Assembly (NCBI RefSeq): GCF_014168815.1
Contig: NZ_AP021977.1
Location: forward strand, 1 to 5,286
Direction of reading: 5' to 3'
Origin: Klebsiella sp. WP3-W18-ESBL-02
GTDB taxonomy: Bacteria > Pseudomonadota > Gammaproteobacteria > Enterobacterales > Enterobacteriaceae
Length of the DNA stretch: 5,286 nt
Shown here: piece after piece, positions 4,621 through 5,286 of the stretch
Position numbering within the stretch: position 1 is the stretch's first letter
Layout of the letters: every line of letters starts with the position of its first letter
Notes under the pieces: model-generated
Database searches by the model: none
What the model was told of the DNA's origin: nothing
What the model saw: only the letters and a program-made list of their open reading frames with translations
Program-made: the position numbers and the translations under genes

Positions 4621-4810
4621 TGGCAGGAGAAAAAAGGCGGCACCGGTACGTCAGCAGAATATGTGATACAGAATATATACCGCTTCCTCGCTCACTGACT
4701 CGCTGCGCTCGGTCGTTCGGCTGCGGCGAGCGGTGCGGGCTTACGAATGGGGCGGAAATTTCCTGGTAGATACCAGGAAGAAACTTAACGGGGAAGCGAT
4801 AAGGCCGCGG
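4621..4810. other. Spacer between bom and oriV, ColE1 backbone
   Basis: This 190-bp stretch corresponds closely to the pBR322 sequence between bom and the origin (GAATATGTGATACAG, CGCTTCCTCGCTCACTGACT). It carries no gene; the frames crossing it have no ribosome binding site or protein-like composition. No rop/rom gene is present here or anywhere else in the window. Confidence 0.7.
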
Positions 4811-4841
4811 CAAAGCCGTTTTTCCATAGGCTCCGCCCCCC
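4811..4841 (-). other. ColE1-type oriV, RNA/DNA switch point
   Basis: On the minus strand a G-run (4836-4841) is followed by GGAGCCTATGGAAAAACGG. This is the ColE1 context in which RNase H cuts RNA II at an A-run (T-run on the plus strand, 4819-4823). Leading-strand synthesis would start near 4820 and move leftwards, towards bom and the mob genes. The assignment is by recall of pBR322; the exact switch base is not determined. Confidence 0.85.
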
Positions 4842-5199
4842 TGACAAGCATCACGAAATCTGACGCTCAAATCAGTGGTGGCGAAACCCGACAGGACTAT
4901 AAAGATACCAGGCGTTTCCCCCTGGTGGCTCCCTCGTGCGCTCTCCTGTTCCTGCCTTTCGGTTTACCGGTGTCACTCCGCTGTTATGGCCGCGTTTATC
5001 TCATTCCACGCCTGACACTCAGTTCCGGGAAGGCAGTTCGCTCCAAGCTGGACTGTATGCACGAACCCCCCGTTCAGTCCGACCGCTGCGCCTCCTCCGG
5101 TAACTTTCAACTTGATTCCAACCCGGAAAGGCACGACAAAGCGCCACTGGCAGCAGCCACTGGTAAGAGGGTGTACAAGAGATTACTGATACAGAGTTC

Positions 5200-5229
5200 T
5201 TGAAGTCAGAGCCAAACTACGGCTAAACT
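5200..5229 (+). promoter_or_regulatory. RNA I promoter
   Basis: TTGAAG (-35, 5200-5205) and TAAACT (-10, 5224-5229) are 18 bp apart. The position and -35 hexamer match the pBR322 RNA I promoter; its -10 there is TACACT, so this one differs by a base. It drives rightward synthesis of the antisense copy-number regulator from about 5236. Confidence 0.82.
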
Positions 5230-5235
5230 GGAAGG

Positions 5236-5286
5236 ACGAATTTGGTGGCAGCGGTCTTGTACACCCTGTTACCACGGTTCAGAAGT
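5236..5286 (+). ncRNA. RNA I antisense copy-number regulator (5' part; continues to about position 49)
   Basis: RNA I is the roughly 100-nt antisense RNA that pairs with the 5' part of RNA II and blocks primer formation, setting copy number and incompatibility. Here it would start near A5236, cross the circular join and end at the terminator at 27-49, about 100 nt in all; ColE1 RNA I is 108 nt. A strong stem-loop spans the window ends: GGTTCAG (5276-5282) with CTGAACC (12-18), and AAGTT (5283 to 1) with AACTT (6-10), closing on a CCCC loop. The loop sequences differ from pBR322, so compatibility with pMB1/ColE1 plasmids may differ; that is inference. Confidence 0.85.

Larger units (their letters stand above)
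4824..5286 (-). ncRNA. RNA II replication primer, main body
   Basis: This is the rest of the leftward primer transcript, about 520 nt in total with the part at 1-57, close to the 555 nt of ColE1. Long stretches match pBR322 from memory: the blocks around 4870-4925, 5040-5085 and 5145-5162. The six-C run at 4836-4841 gives the G-run of RNA II that helps hold the RNA on its template. Processing by RNase H at the origin yields the primer for DNA polymerase I. No reading frame here looks real; the apparent ORFs are incidental. Confidence 0.85.

Noticed and set aside
4733..5203. Open frame of 156 codons on the plus strand across the origin
   Set aside because: It lies in the RNA II and origin sequence shared with pBR322, has no ribosome binding site, and its translation has no protein-like features; conservation here is explained by RNA structure.
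1..5286. CRISPR array, tRNA, rRNA, resistance gene or colicin operon
   Set aside because: No spaced direct repeats, no cloverleaf or rRNA sequence, and no colicin, immunity or lysis protein-like frame was found.

Overview
The window reads as one complete small ColE1-family plasmid (5,286 bp, circular) from an enterobacterium such as Escherichia, Shigella, Salmonella or Klebsiella. This rests on an RNA I/RNA II-primed origin, a ColE1/pBR322-type bom (oriT), mobABCD genes close to those of ColE1, a cer-type XerCD site and IS1-family elements. The two window ends join: the last 11 bases and the first 18 form one RNA I hairpin, so position 1 is an arbitrary cut inside the replication-control region.

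Layout. (1) About 4640-5286 plus 1-100 is the replicon. RNA II starts near position 57 on the minus strand, crosses the join and reaches the RNA/DNA switch near 4820. Its antisense RNA I runs the other way, from about 5236 across the join to a terminator at 27-49. No rop/rom gene is visible. (2) 100-1100 is a strongly AT-rich cargo block: a run of very short ORFs, then a 220-aa inner-membrane protein with the layout of a compact Wzz-like polysaccharide co-polymerase, then a hairpin. (3) 1101-1333 is the left end of one IS1-family element (IRL and about 58 codons of insA, start codon ATA). It is cut off by a complete 768-bp IS1 (1334-2101) in the opposite orientation. The IS1 has no direct target duplication, and the rest of the first element is missing. 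(4) 2102-2376 holds a cer/psi-like Xer site (2212-2239) and a probable accessory region with a 16-bp inverted repeat. (5) 2377-2550 holds an unrecognised 39-aa ORF with a good ribosome binding site next to a long hairpin. (6) 2597-4427 is the mob operon on the minus strand: mobC, then mobA, with mobB and mobD nested inside mobA in another frame. (7) About 4520-4620 is oriT/bom, with the conserved CTGG/CTTA nic sequence.

How it works together. The RNA I/RNA II pair sets copy number. The Xer site should resolve multimers using host XerCD. MobA and its accessory proteins act at bom so that a helper conjugative plasmid can transfer this one. The only non-backbone cargo is the Wzz-like gene, where many relatives carry a colicin operon. 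If it is functional, the plasmid may alter a surface polysaccharide of the host. That function is inferred from topology and weak motif resemblance only.
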